The notes: generated from the letters alone by a model not told the origin. 62,388 nt of DNA from Hoeflea sp. (GCF_014359905.1 NZ_JACIYP010000020.1:1-62388); one strand, 5' to 3'. Counted from the stretch's first letter, positions 43,758 through 52,951 are shown. A program made the numbers and translations.

Positions 43758-45307
43758 CGGACGGACTCCGGAAGTTCGACAGAAAGTTCGGCCAGCGTGA
43801 AGGGCGCTACCGCCAGATTGCGGCGCAGGCTGGCATAGATCAGATCGGGCAGCGCGATACGGTAGAGCAGCCGCGCCTCCAGGTGCAGCGGTCCGGTCGT
43901 GCCCTCGGGCAGGATCACCTCGTAGCGCGCCACATCCTCGCCGCGTGGCGGGATCGGTTCGCGCATCCAGACGACCGCGGCGGTCTGGAAGGTCAGGTGA
44001 TCGGTGATCCGGTTGCCGTCGCGGTCAAGGAAATGTTCGATCCAAGCGACCGAATCCGGGTCCTCGACGCCCAGCCGTTCGGCCGCACCGCCCGAGCGGA
44101 AGACGGTTGCGCCTGTGGCATCGCTCACGGCCACCTCGAGCCACATATGTTTCTGATCGTTGACCCCGGTCGGCAGATTGTGGCCAGCGCCGAGATTGCG
44201 CACCGCGATGCCGAGGTGCAGGCGGTCACCGGAGCGCCGCGTCTCGCGCAGGTCGAGCCCTGCCGCCGTGCGCATGAAATCCTGGGTCTGCCGATCCTGC
44301 TCGATGAGTGTGGCCTGGGTTGCCGCGCCATCCATTCCGGGCAGGATGCCACCGCGCAGCACCGTCAGCGCCTCGCCCAGCTCCGTGTTGGCCAACACGT
44401 AATTGGCGCCGATAAAACGGTGCGAATAGCGCTCGGGGTCCGACGTGTTGCCGCCGCGGATCGCCATGACCTGCGCGGCCGGATCGGCGGCCATGTGGCA
44501 ATCCTGACAGGTGATGTCGTTCTTGGCGTACCAGCTGCCGCGCCATTCGATGAAGGTCGTCTGAACTGTCTGCGTCGTGGTTGCCCTGGTCATGGTGTGG
44601 TCATAGGTTTCGACATGGCAGCTGCCGCACAGATCCGAGCTCTTCATCAACGCGGCCGTGTCCGGTGCTGCGAAGGCAGCGAGATGCGCGCGCGGATCGG
44701 CCAGCAGCGCCGCCCCCTGCGGCCCGTCGGCTTCCGTCTCGGCCCGGTCATAGGCCAGCGTGATCGCGCCATTGCCCTTCACCGGGTCGGCATGGGTGGC
44801 AGTGTGGCAGGTAATGCAGGCGACCCCCTCGCTCAGCGCTTCCGTCGGCGCCACCGAGGCGAAGCGGTTCACCCGCCCCGCCAGCATTTCGTTCGGCGCG
44901 TGGCAGCCCTCGCAGAACCGGCCCTGCTCGGGGTTGTGGACGCTGTCCTCGTTCGCCTCGACCACCGCCTCGTAGACCAGATCCCGATCGGCTATGGCAT
45001 GCAGTGAGGCGGCCCATTCGGTGAATTCCTGCTGATGGCAAGTCGCGCATGCGGCCGAGGAGGGCAGGCGCGCAGGATCGCTGAACAGCCCCGTGGCGCT
45101 TTGCAGTTCCGAGGGAAAAAACGGGCGGGGTTTGCCCGCGGCGTCGGGTCCGAAGGGCAGCTTGTAGAAGGGGATCTCGGATAGCGCGACCCCGACGGGC
45201 GCCGGGCGCGGAGCCAGAACGGCCCAGAAGCCCAGCGCGGGGAGACAGACCGCCGCACCCAGCAGCAGTGGCCGCGCGTGGAACGCGAGTTGCGACTTGA
45301 TCTTCAT
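43754..45307 (-). CDS. five-heme periplasmic c-type cytochrome
   Basis: The 517-residue protein has an N-terminal membrane anchor or signal (about residues 8-30) and five CXXCH sites: CATCH, CEGCH, CITCH, CGSCH and CQDCH, all in the N-terminal 60%. The C-terminal part is a beta-rich domain (LHLGIAVRNLGAGHNLPTGV). It resembles multiheme cytochromes of unknown function rather than NapC or NrfA. ATG 45307 is chosen since the signal peptide starts there; it overlaps the cytochrome b gene by 4 bp. Electron flow from the cytochrome b to this protein, then to iron at FTR1, is a reasonable model. Confidence 0.85.
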   Translation of the reverse strand: MKIKSQLAFHARPLLLGAAVCLPALGFWAVLAPRPAPVGVALSEIPFYKLPFGPDAAGKPRPFFPSELQSATGLFSDPARLPSSAACATCHQQEFTEWAASLHAIADRDLVYEAVVEANEDSVHNPEQGRFCEGCHAPNEMLAGRVNRFASVAPTEALSEGVACITCHTATHADPVKGNGAITLAYDRAETEADGPQGAALLADPRAHLAAFAAPDTAALMKSSDLCGSCHVETYDHTMTRATTTQTVQTTFIEWRGSWYAKNDITCQDCHMAADPAAQVMAIRGGNTSDPERYSHRFIGANYVLANTELGEALTVLRGGILPGMDGAATQATLIEQDRQTQDFMRTAAGLDLRETRRSGDRLHLGIAVRNLGAGHNLPTGVNDQKHMWLEVAVSDATGATVFRSGGAAERLGVEDPDSVAWIEHFLDRDGNRITDHLTFQTAAVVWMREPIPPRGEDVARYEVILPEGTTGPLHLEARLLYRIALPDLIYASLRRNLAVAPFTLAELSVELPESVR

Positions 45308-45795
45308 GGTCGGGGGTTCTTCCAGTGACGCATCGCCAGATGCAGGCCAAGTCCGACGGCGGCCAGCCAGGAGCTCCAGAAATGAACGAAGGACATTGCT
45401 TGACTCACCTCGCTTTGGGGGAACCAGACCCGGCCGGCCAACCACCATGCGACGGGAACGACCATCGCCAATCCGGAGGTCAGAAGGACAATCCAGACGG
45501 CCAGCAACGCCCATGAGAATTGCGTGAAGCCGTGCCTTTCGCTCTTGGCGAGCCCCTCAAGCACATGACGCCAGAGCCAGGGGGCGAGCGTGGCTGTGAG
45601 CGCGATCCCGCCCATGACATGCAGCCAGAGCACGAGGCTCGAGCCCGGATCGACCCAGAGCCAGAGACCGCTGACGAACAGCACCGCGATGATAGCGCTG
45701 TGAACGCCCGAACGCAGACTCCCCCCGCGCTTGCGGGGGAAGCTGGTTGCGCTTGCCAAGGCGAAACGAGATTGGCGCATGACCTGCCGGATCAT
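45304..45795 (-). CDS. cytochrome b561-like membrane protein
   Basis: The 163-residue protein has four membrane helices with histidines placed for heme b binding (SGVHSAII, LWLHVMGGI, FVHFWSSWLAAVGLGLHLAM). It resembles small di-heme cytochrome b561 proteins that pass electrons from quinol to periplasmic cytochromes. It follows the imelysin gene by 6 bp and overlaps the multiheme gene. A quinol-to-multiheme link for metal uptake is inferred. Confidence 0.75.
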   Translation of the reverse strand: MIRQVMRQSRFALASATSFPRKRGGSLRSGVHSAIIAVLFVSGLWLWVDPGSSLVLWLHVMGGIALTATLAPWLWRHVLEGLAKSERHGFTQFSWALLAVWIVLLTSGLAMVVPVAWWLAGRVWFPQSEVSQAMSFVHFWSSWLAAVGLGLHLAMRHWKNPRP

Positions 45796-45801
45796 CCCGT
45801 G

Positions 45802-46842
45802 TCAGCCTCTGATCTCGACCTTGTTGCGGGCCGCGGCCTGAAGCACCTGGGCGACGATCCGTTCGGCGATATCCTGCGCTTCGCCACCCAGCGCGTCGGC
45901 TTCCTCGGCCGAGATGCGCTCGCCGGCTTCCTCGCGGGCGCGCGTCTCCCTGACCAGAACGAGAAGTTCCTCGAAGCCCTTGGTGATTGAGGCGTCGAGC
46001 GCGGGATCGCCGGCGGCGACCACCGGCGCGACGGCAGCCCGGTACATCCGCTCACATCCGCTCATGATGCCGATCACGTCAAAAAGCCGGCTTTGCGCCA
46101 CGAAGGCGGCCGAACCACCGCCGATGAAGACCGATTCCTTCCATTCGCCGAAATAGTCGCCCACCGTCGGCGTCATCGTCACGACAGCGGTGAAGGCGTC
46201 GTCGCGATTGGCCTGCCAGGCGCGCAGATCCACCTCGAGCGCTTTCGACCATGTCACCAGCCCTTCGGCCCCGCCGAGCGCGAGATTGGCGTCGAACAGG
46301 ATCTCGCCCGGTTCCTGCGTGCCGTCGCCGTCAAGGTCGACCTCGGCGCGCACATGCGCCTTGTCGCCGCCCCAGAAAAGCGGCTCGGTGATGGTGTGGA
46401 ACAGGCTGCCGGGCCGTCTCAGCACCGTGCCGTCGGGCAGGGTCAGATCGTAGGGAGCGACATCCTCCTCCTCGCTACCCGGGTTTCCCGCGTCAAGGAT
46501 CAGGTCATATTTCACCAGCGATGGGATGCCCGCTACGATGCCTTCGATGGTTTCGTATTCGTTCGAGGCGGCGAGCCAGCGGGTGCGAATCGCTGCGACC
46601 GTGCGGGCAAGCTTTGCGCCATCTGCCGCCCAGGCCGTGGTGTAGTCGCCGCTATGCGCCTGGATGATCCCGGAATAGTCCTCGACCGCATCGCGCAGCC
46701 GTTCGGTATTGGCCACGAGACTAATGTTATGTTCGAGCGCGAAAGCCTTGACCTGAGCTAGGCCCTCAGCCTCGGACTGTGCCCATGCCGGGACAGCGGT
46801 AACCAGAAATGCGGCGATTGCAAGTGATGTGATCTTGGGCAT
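45802..46842 (-). CDS. imelysin-family periplasmic metal-binding protein
   Basis: The 346-residue precursor has a signal peptide ending PAWA near residue 20 and a helical imelysin (EfeO/M75) domain. Proteins of this family bind iron, or other metals, in the periplasm and work with FTR1 permeases. A conserved GSLFHTITEPLFWGG stretch near 150-170 and a GCERMYR segment are seen. ATG 46842 follows an AGGA site. It is the first gene of the operon; an FNR-type box and a second long dyad lie 60-106 bp upstream. Confidence 0.85.
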   Translation of the reverse strand: MPKITSLAIAAFLVTAVPAWAQSEAEGLAQVKAFALEHNISLVANTERLRDAVEDYSGIIQAHSGDYTTAWAADGAKLARTVAAIRTRWLAASNEYETIEGIVAGIPSLVKYDLILDAGNPGSEEEDVAPYDLTLPDGTVLRRPGSLFHTITEPLFWGGDKAHVRAEVDLDGDGTQEPGEILFDANLALGGAEGLVTWSKALEVDLRAWQANRDDAFTAVVTMTPTVGDYFGEWKESVFIGGGSAAFVAQSRLFDVIGIMSGCERMYRAAVAPVVAAGDPALDASITKGFEELLVLVRETRAREEAGERISAEEADALGGEAQDIAERIVAQVLQAAARNKVEIRG

Positions 46843-46901
46843 ATGCAGGCGTCCTTTCCTCGATTGATCGGGAATCGTGTCCGACAACAGACTTATCCCG
46901 T

Positions 46902-46933
46902 GTTGACTTTTATTTATGAGAATAAAAGTCAAC
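46902..46933. promoter_or_regulatory. 32-bp perfect dyad before the imelysin operon
   Basis: GTTGACTTTTATT (46902-46914) and AATAAAAGTCAAC (46921-46933) are perfect 13-bp arms around a 6-base centre. It lies between the FNR-type box and the gene, where a repressor would block the promoter. Iron- or copper-responsive control is likely, but I cannot name the regulator. Confidence 0.7.
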
Positions 46934-46934
46934 T

Positions 46935-46948
46935 TTGATCTGGATCAA
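46935..46948. promoter_or_regulatory. perfect FNR-type operator of the imelysin operon
   Basis: TTGATCTGGATCAA matches the FNR consensus at all ten positions. It is inside a longer perfect dyad (46930-46953, 11-bp arms, 2-bp centre) that shares its left edge with the neighbouring dyad at 46902-46933. Confidence 0.8.
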
Positions 46949-47203
46949 AGTTGATGAGAAGTCTGGTTTCCAGATGCAGTCATCCCCGCTCGCTGTCTGT
47001 CGCTTGAGGACGTATTCCAACAAGTGCTCGCCCCCCGGACAACCTGCACAGATCCGGCCTTTGAACTGTCGGATTTCCAAATGCGGCATGCGCGCATGTT
47101 GATTGAGCGCATAGGTTGAAACGTGACCTATCGTCGAAGGCCTGCACTGAACGCTTACCTCGAGCAATGCCCGCGGGATGCAGCGCTTGCCAATTCGGCC
47201 ACC

Positions 47204-48112
47204 TCAGCCGAAGATCGTGCGCCCTGTTCCACCGGACCAGTCGACGCCTGCGATTCCGGACAGGAAGCCATCGGCGTATTGTCCACCCGGGGCGTGGGGC
47301 AGGGCTTTTGCCGAAAGCGCTTCGGCATCAATCCGCCCGTCGATCAGGTCGCGAAAGAGCTTGCAGACGTCGACGAAGCCCTCGGATTGGGGTGACAGGC
47401 GCAGCGATGCAACTCCGGCCTCGCGCAGGCCGGGCAATTGATACGCCGCGTTCGCACAGCTTGCAGAGAGCGTCTGGACCCCGTTGACCGCGAGAAATGG
47501 CTGTTCGTCCAGCGTGTCCACCGCGCGGCCATCGAGATCAAGGCCGCATACGAACTGGCAGTTGTCCTTGGCCCGGTCATGCAGGCGCGCGTGATAGCAG
47601 CGCCCGGAAATCGCCAGCGGCAGGCGGCCCCATCCCCAAACCTCGACCGGGACCGGTACCGCTTTGGCCAGGATCGCAATCGAGGCCAGCGGCAATTCCG
47701 GCGGAAGGCAGATGCGCGTCGCCCCGCGCCCCGCAAGCCAACGCAGCGTGCTTTCGTTGTAGACATTGACCAGTGGCCCGACAGAGAAGGTGGCCCCGAC
47801 TGGAAGATGCGGCATTGCCGAAATGTCATTGACTTCGACCTCAAGCCCCATCTCCACCAGATCCGCGGTCAGTTTGCGCTCGCGCTTGAGCGTGATCAGC
47901 GCGAGGCTTGTCATTGCCACTGTCTTGCCAGCGCCCTGCAGCCGCTCGATCACTTCGGGAAAATGTGTCTGATAAAACGGCAGACGCTTTGAGCACACCA
48001 ATTCGCCCAGTACCACAGTGTCGACCGGGGCCTCGTCGGCAAGACGCAGATAAAAATCGCGCCAGATTGCGGCGTCCCAGAAAAACTGGTTCGGCCCGAC
48101 TGTCAGTTCCAT
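47204..48112 (-). CDS. ubiV: UbiV, oxygen-independent ubiquinone hydroxylation
   Basis: UbiV is a peptidase-U32-like iron-sulfur protein that, with UbiU, hydroxylates the ubiquinone ring without O2. The 302-residue protein has the U32 landmarks (GELVCSKRLPF near residue 37, SGRCYHARLHD, NCQFVCGL), and these cysteines fit the four that hold the 4Fe-4S cluster. It lies downstream of ubiU and ubiT in the same direction, 60 bp after ubiU. The length is typical. 46949-47203, between this gene and the imelysin promoter, holds no convincing gene. Confidence 0.92.
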   Translation of the reverse strand: MELTVGPNQFFWDAAIWRDFYLRLADEAPVDTVVLGELVCSKRLPFYQTHFPEVIERLQGAGKTVAMTSLALITLKRERKLTADLVEMGLEVEVNDISAMPHLPVGATFSVGPLVNVYNESTLRWLAGRGATRICLPPELPLASIAILAKAVPVPVEVWGWGRLPLAISGRCYHARLHDRAKDNCQFVCGLDLDGRAVDTLDEQPFLAVNGVQTLSASCANAAYQLPGLREAGVASLRLSPQSEGFVDVCKLFRDLIDGRIDAEALSAKALPHAPGGQYADGFLSGIAGVDWSGGTGRTIFG

Positions 48113-48172
48113 AGGATTGCTTCCTTCTCCGCAATTTGAGAAAATCCGGTTGCCGCTTTCCCCAAAATTGCT

Positions 48173-49153
48173 CTATCTCCAGGTCTTGCGGTAGGCGCCG
48201 GTGGTTGCGGCCTGACCTTCCGTCAGGCCGGCCAGTGTGCCCGGCGGCACCGGATCTCCAGCAGCCACCGCCTCGACCGCAGCACGGAAACTGCGCACCA
48301 CCTGCGCGACATAGGAGCGCGAGCGCTGCCGCCCCTCGATCTTGAGAGCCGACACGCCGGCTTTTGCCAGCGCCGGGATCAAGTCCTTGGCGTCGAGGCT
48401 GCTGGGGTCTTCAAACACATAGCCGGTCTTGTCTCCGCTGTGGAAACAACCCTTGCAAAGCGTCGGGTAAGGGGCGGGTGCGTCCTTGGCGTTACGGTGG
48501 ATGGTATAGCCGCCAAGCTTGGCTGCCAGTTCTCCCCTGGTTTCGACATATTGGACATGCGAAGGCGGTGAGCAGACGCCGTTCATGTTGGGTGACTTGC
48601 CGGTGATGTAGGAAGATAGCGAACAGCGTCCCTCGGCCATCACGCAGAGCCCGCCAAATACGAACACCTCGGTCTCGACATCGATCTCGCGGTTGATCGC
48701 AGTGATCTCGGCGACAGTCAGCACCCGCGGCAGAACCACCCGTCGCACACCAAAGGCCGAGGCGTAGAAGTTGATCGCATCGGGGTTTGCCGCCGCAGCC
48801 TGCACCGAAAGATGGCGCCGCAGGCCCGGATGGTGTTCGGCGGCATAGGCGAGAAGGCCGAGATCCGCCAGGATGACCGCATCCGCACCCGCGGTTTCGG
48901 CGTCGGCCAATGCATGGTGCCAGAGCGGCTCAGCCCCGGCTCGGGGGAAGGTGTTGATCGCCACCAGCACTTTAGAGCCTCGACCGTGCGCATAGGCAAC
49001 GCCAGCTGCCAGCTCGTCGCGGCTGAAATTGAGGCCCGGGAAATTGCGCGCGTTGGTTTCATCGGCAAAGCCGCAATAGACGGTGTGGGCCCCGGCGTCG
49101 ACTGCGGCGCGCAGGGCTGCCGGAGTGCCGGCAGGGCAGACCAGTTCCATCAT
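48173..49153 (-). CDS. ubiU: UbiU, oxygen-independent ubiquinone hydroxylation
   Basis: The 326-residue U32-family protein pairs with UbiV. The cluster cysteines are visible in VMAEGRCSLSSY, MNGVCSPP and LCKGCFHSG. The N-terminus MELVCPAGTPAALRAAVDAGA is characteristic of UbiU. Its ATG overlaps the ubiT stop (ATGA), and a second ATG follows directly. The source of the hydroxyl oxygen for this system under anaerobiosis is thought to be prephenate rather than O2, from work in enterobacteria. Confidence 0.93.
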   Translation of the reverse strand: MMELVCPAGTPAALRAAVDAGAHTVYCGFADETNARNFPGLNFSRDELAAGVAYAHGRGSKVLVAINTFPRAGAEPLWHHALADAETAGADAVILADLGLLAYAAEHHPGLRRHLSVQAAAANPDAINFYASAFGVRRVVLPRVLTVAEITAINREIDVETEVFVFGGLCVMAEGRCSLSSYITGKSPNMNGVCSPPSHVQYVETRGELAAKLGGYTIHRNAKDAPAPYPTLCKGCFHSGDKTGYVFEDPSSLDAKDLIPALAKAGVSALKIEGRQRSRSYVAQVVRSFRAAVEAVAAGDPVPPGTLAGLTEGQAATTGAYRKTWR

Positions 49154-49686
49154 TTCTGCGCCTCCGCCCGGCGCAGCGGCACACCGGTCCTGCGCTCGGC
49201 AAGATAGATCAGCCGTGTCAGCAGCGAATTGAACGGCCCCGACAGGCCGGCAATCTCGGCGCCCAGATCAAGCTCGGAATCGTCAATGGCGTTGCGGAGC
49301 GCCAAGGCTGCCGCAGTATCCCCATCGATCACCAGATCGCGGGAAAAAAACAGCGCGTCACCATCCCAAGTGCCGTGTACCAGACCAAGCAAAGCGGCCA
49401 GCGGTCCGGCAATACGGGCATCTGACGCTGGCGGTTGGCGGTGCAGGGTGACACGCATGACTGTCGGGTGCGGGTGCAGCAGCAGAGTTACCGGCAGATC
49501 GGTCGGCACAATGGCAAACCGGCGATCGACATAGGGACCCAGCCGACTGATCATGCCAGGGTGATTGGTGACCAGCCGCCGAGCCAGAATCGTCAGGGCC
49601 TGGGCCAGGGGTGTCAGCGGCAACACCCGCAGGGTGCCGGCCAGCAGCGAGGGCACAGTCGGGAATGGCGTGTGGATGTCGGGCAC
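49150..49686 (-). CDS. ubiT: UbiT, SCP2-domain quinone-binding accessory protein
   Basis: UbiT is the lipid-binding partner of UbiU and UbiV, with an SCP2 domain that holds quinone intermediates. The 178-residue reading starts at GTG 49686, which has GAGG five bases upstream; the longer in-frame reading would run through the FNR-type box at 49750 and is unlikely. The C-terminal SCP2 region (about 60-150) shows DGDALFFSRDLVIDGDTAAALALRNAI, typical of the family. It heads the ubiT-ubiU-ubiV operon. Confidence 0.88.
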   Translation of the reverse strand: MPDIHTPFPTVPSLLAGTLRVLPLTPLAQALTILARRLVTNHPGMISRLGPYVDRRFAIVPTDLPVTLLLHPHPTVMRVTLHRQPPASDARIAGPLAALLGLVHGTWDGDALFFSRDLVIDGDTAAALALRNAIDDSELDLGAEIAGLSGPFNSLLTRLIYLAERRTGVPLRRAEAQK

Positions 49687-49749
49687 TCGGACCTCGCGGC
49701 AGATTTCGGGAGTTAGGGAGAAGTCTAGGCCGGTGGGGGCATGGTTGAC

Positions 49750-49763
49750 TTGATTTATGTCAA
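49750..49763. promoter_or_regulatory. FNR-type operator between ubiT and ubiD
   Basis: TTGATTTATGTCAA matches the FNR consensus with one mismatch. It sits in the divergent region, 63 bp from ubiT and 55 bp from ubiD, so it can control both anaerobic ubiquinone operons. Confidence 0.75.
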
Positions 49764-49818
49764 GTGAATGCGCGAACCGGGCTGATACCAAGTAAAGGTC
49801 TCAGCCACAGGAGCCACC

Positions 49819-51327
49819 TTGGACGCCATCCACCGCAAACTGCCGGTCTTTTCGAGCCTGCGCATCTTCCTCACTTGGGCAGAGGAACAGGGCGACATGT
49901 TGCGGATTTCCCAACCCGTGGCGACGAGCCACCAGATGACTGCTGTCCACATGCAGGTACTCAGGGCAGGGGGGCAGGTGCTTCGTTTTGATCAACCGGT
50001 CCTGCCCGATGGCCGCACGCCGGACGTACCGGTGGTGACCAATCTATTCGGCACGCGCCGCCGCGTCGCCGCCGGGTTGGGTCTTTTGCCGGAACAGATC
50101 CCTGATTTCGGGGCGTTTCTGGCTGAACTGCGGGCACCCGCCCCGGTTGATGGCATGCGCGATGCCTGGTCGCGCTGGCCCATGTTGAAGGCCGCGCTCA
50201 GCACGCGGCATCGTTTGTTGCGCAAAGCTCCCGTCCAGGAAATGGTGACCGAAGCTCCAGATCTCACCGGCCTGCCGGTGCAGACTTGCTGGCCCGGCGA
50301 TGCCGGACCGCTGATTACTTGGCCGGTGGTGTTGACCCGTCCCCATGGCAGCGACGCGCAAGCGGTCGCGCGCTACAATGCGGGTGTTTATCGCGCGCAG
50401 GTGCTGGGCCGCGATCGTTTGATCCTGCGTTGGCTCGCGCATCGCGGAGGTGCGGCGCATCATCGCAGCTGGGCGCGAGCGGGCGAGCCCATGCCGGTGG
50501 CCATTGTGCTGGGGGCCGATCCCGCAACTCTGCTGGCCGCTGCACTACCCCTGCCAGAAACGGTATCGGAACTGGCTTTTTCCGGGGTTCTGCGCGGGTC
50601 ACGGACAGAACTGGTGCCCGCGCGATCGGTGCCGCTTCTGGTGCCCGCCCATGCTGAAATGGTGCTGGAAGGCTGGGTTTCCCCGACCGAGACCGCGCCT
50701 GAGGGGCCGTTCGGGGACCACACCGGGTATTACAACGCGATCGAACCGTTTCCAGTAATGCAGGTTACCGCGCTGACCCATCGGCGCCATCCGCTTTATC
50801 TGTCCACCTCTACCGGGCGTCCGCCGGACGAGCCGTCGGTCATCGGCGAAGTGTTTAACGATCTGGTGCTGCCGCTGATACGCCAGCAGATTCCGGAAGT
50901 GAGCGATCTTTGGTTGCCGCCCGCGGCCTGCTCCTACCGGATCGCGGTTGTGGCGATCGACAAACGATACCCGGGGCAGGCGCGCCGCGTCATGATGGCG
51001 CTTTGGGGAATGTTGCCGCAGTTTAGCTACACCAAGATGGTGATCGTGGTGGACACGGACATCGACGTGCGAAACTGGGACGACATCGCCTGGGCCATGG
51101 CCACAAGGATGGATCCGGGCAGAGATGTCATGATGCTGGATCGCACACCGATGGACTATCTTGATTTTGCCTCGCCCCTGGAGGGATTGGCTGGCAAGAT
51201 GGGAATTGACGCCACCACAAAGATCGGCACGGAAACCGGGCGCGAGTGGGGCCGGGTCATGGCGATGTCCCCTGAGGCGGAGGCCTTCGCCGAGAAACTG
51301 ATGGCCGGAATCGGAGGCGCAGGATGA
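49819..51327 (+). CDS. ubiD: UbiD-family decarboxylase
   Basis: UbiD uses prenylated FMN to decarboxylate 3-polyprenyl-4-hydroxybenzoate in ubiquinone synthesis. The 502-residue protein has the prFMN-binding landmarks and the catalytic Arg-Glu region (PEGPFGDHTGYY near residue 294 is the signature). TTG 49819 is chosen because AGGAG lies 6 bp upstream. It overlaps ubiX by 4 bp, the enzyme that makes prFMN. As a paralogue in an FNR-controlled set it probably serves anaerobic ubiquinone production, though another aromatic acid cannot be excluded. Confidence 0.9.
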   Translation: MDAIHRKLPVFSSLRIFLTWAEEQGDMLRISQPVATSHQMTAVHMQVLRAGGQVLRFDQPVLPDGRTPDVPVVTNLFGTRRRVAAGLGLLPEQIPDFGAFLAELRAPAPVDGMRDAWSRWPMLKAALSTRHRLLRKAPVQEMVTEAPDLTGLPVQTCWPGDAGPLITWPVVLTRPHGSDAQAVARYNAGVYRAQVLGRDRLILRWLAHRGGAAHHRSWARAGEPMPVAIVLGADPATLLAAALPLPETVSELAFSGVLRGSRTELVPARSVPLLVPAHAEMVLEGWVSPTETAPEGPFGDHTGYYNAIEPFPVMQVTALTHRRHPLYLSTSTGRPPDEPSVIGEVFNDLVLPLIRQQIPEVSDLWLPPAACSYRIAVVAIDKRYPGQARRVMMALWGMLPQFSYTKMVIVVDTDIDVRNWDDIAWAMATRMDPGRDVMMLDRTPMDYLDFASPLEGLAGKMGIDATTKIGTETGREWGRVMAMSPEAEAFAEKLMAGIGGAG

Positions 51328-51890
51328 AGGTCATTCTGGGGGTCTCGGGCGCTTCGGGCGCGGCCCTGTCGCTGGCGGCCGCAGGCCATCTGCGCACGCT
51401 GGGCGCCAGCATCGATCTGGTGGTAAGCCTTGCCGCGGAACGGACGCTGGCTACGGAATGCGGCCCCGATGCTTTGGCGCAGTTGACAGCCCTTTGCGAT
51501 CGCCGCCACGATTTGCGTGACGTGGGCGCGGCCATTGCCTCGGGCTCTTCTCCGGTCGCAGGGATGCTGGTCGCCCCCTGCTCGATGCGCAGCCTGGCTG
51601 CGATCTCTTTGGGCCTGGACGACAACCTGCTGACCCGCGCGGCGGGCGTGCAATTGAAGGAACGCCGGCCGCTGGTTCTGCTGGCGCGCGAAGCGCCGTT
51701 GACGCTCGCACACCTGCGCAACATGACGGCTGTGACGGAAATGGGAGGCATAGTAATGCCGCCTGTGCCCGCCTTCTACATGTGTCCCCGGACAACCGAC
51801 GAGATCGTGCAACAGATTGCAGCACGGGCCGTCGATCTGTTGCGCCTTGGCAGGACAGTCGCGCAAGCGTGGACGGGTGACGCCCCATGA
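51324..51890 (+). CDS. ubiX: UbiX flavin prenyltransferase
   Basis: UbiX makes the prenylated FMN used by UbiD. The 188-residue protein has the family's N-terminal GVSGASGAALS phosphate loop, the conserved CSMRSLAAIS segment near residue 90 and a C-terminal PPVPAFYMCP. It overlaps ubiD and the transporter gene by 4 bp on each side (ATGA), so the three are translated together. No key residue is missing. Confidence 0.95.
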   Translation: MKVILGVSGASGAALSLAAAGHLRTLGASIDLVVSLAAERTLATECGPDALAQLTALCDRRHDLRDVGAAIASGSSPVAGMLVAPCSMRSLAAISLGLDDNLLTRAAGVQLKERRPLVLLAREAPLTLAHLRNMTAVTEMGGIVMPPVPAFYMCPRTTDEIVQQIAARAVDLLRLGRTVAQAWTGDAP

Positions 51891-52951
51891 CGAAACCACC
51901 CGACCAACCAAAACCATCGAGCCATTTGGCGCTGCAGGTGCAAAACCTGTCGCCTGCCTATTTTGGCATGGTCATGGCCACAGGTATTGTTGCGCTGGCC
52001 GCCTATCAGGTCGGGCTGAACTCGCTGGCCTGGGGGTTCACCACGATTGCGGTCCTCACGTATCTTGTACTGTGGTCGCTGACATTTCTGCGGGTTTATC
52101 GCCACCCGCGGCTTTTTTTCGGGGATATGATTGATCACCTGCGCGGACCGGGATTTTTCACCATGGTAGCCGCCTCTGGTATCGTTGGCAGTCAATTCGT
52201 GGTGATGGCCCAGGCCATTAGTTTTGGGTTCGCGTTCTGGTTTCTGGCGCTGTTTTTATGGATCATCCTGACCTACACCATCTTCACCGCCTTTACAGTA
52301 AAGGAAGAAAAGCCAACGCTAGACAAAGGTATCAGCGGCGCTTGGCTGCTTGCGGTCGTGGCTACGCAATCCATTGCCGTTCTGGCTGCTCTGCTCGCCG
52401 CGCATACTGCGCAGCCTTACCGTTTGGACCTGAACTTTCTTGCCCTTTCCATGTGGCTCTGGGGAGGCATGCTTTACATCTGGATGATGTCGCTGATCTT
52501 CTATCGCTACACGTTTTTCAAGTTTGCGCCCGGCGATCTTTCGCCGCCTTACTGGATCAATATGGGCGCCATGGCAATTTCCACTCTGGCCGGATCATTG
52601 CTGATCGAAAACGCCGCCAATGCATGGTTTTTGCATTCGATCGACCCTTTCATGAAAGGTTTCACCATTTTTTACTGGGCAACCGGAACATGGTGGATTC
52701 CGATGCTGGTTATTCTGGGGATTTGGCGACACGCCTATAAACGGTTTCCGCTGGCCTATGATCCGCTTTATTGGGGCGCGGTCTTTCCCTTGGGCATGTA
52801 CGCAGTCGCGACCCATCGCATGGCGACGGCGATGCGGTTTGATTTCCTCGAACCACTGTCAACCGCGTTTTCCTACATCGCCATGGTCGCGTGGCTGATC
52901 ACGTTCATTGCGTTTTTGCGCACGTTGGGCAGGTCCGGCCAAAGCAGTTGA
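51887..52951 (+). CDS. TDT (TehA/SLAC1-type) transporter
   Basis: The 354-residue protein has ten membrane helices and the TDT pattern: LSPAYFGMVMATGIVALAAY in the first helix, and GFFTMVAASGIVG later. Members move anions such as C4-dicarboxylates, tellurite or sulfite; this substrate is unknown. It overlaps ubiX by 4 bp and precedes the decarboxylase gene by 38 bp, so it may carry an aromatic or dicarboxylic acid linked to that enzyme. It would be induced with ubiquinone synthesis. Confidence 0.85.
   Translation: MTKPPDQPKPSSHLALQVQNLSPAYFGMVMATGIVALAAYQVGLNSLAWGFTTIAVLTYLVLWSLTFLRVYRHPRLFFGDMIDHLRGPGFFTMVAASGIVGSQFVVMAQAISFGFAFWFLALFLWIILTYTIFTAFTVKEEKPTLDKGISGAWLLAVVATQSIAVLAALLAAHTAQPYRLDLNFLALSMWLWGGMLYIWMMSLIFYRYTFFKFAPGDLSPPYWINMGAMAISTLAGSLLIENAANAWFLHSIDPFMKGFTIFYWATGTWWIPMLVILGIWRHAYKRFPLAYDPLYWGAVFPLGMYAVATHRMATAMRFDFLEPLSTAFSYIAMVAWLITFIAFLRTLGRSGQSS

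Noticed and set aside
46910..47089. Small minus-strand frame with a CAGC motif between ubiV and the imelysin gene
   Set aside because: It runs through the FNR-type box and into the adjacent dyad, has no clear start site and no family; more likely chance. Conservation in relatives would revive it.
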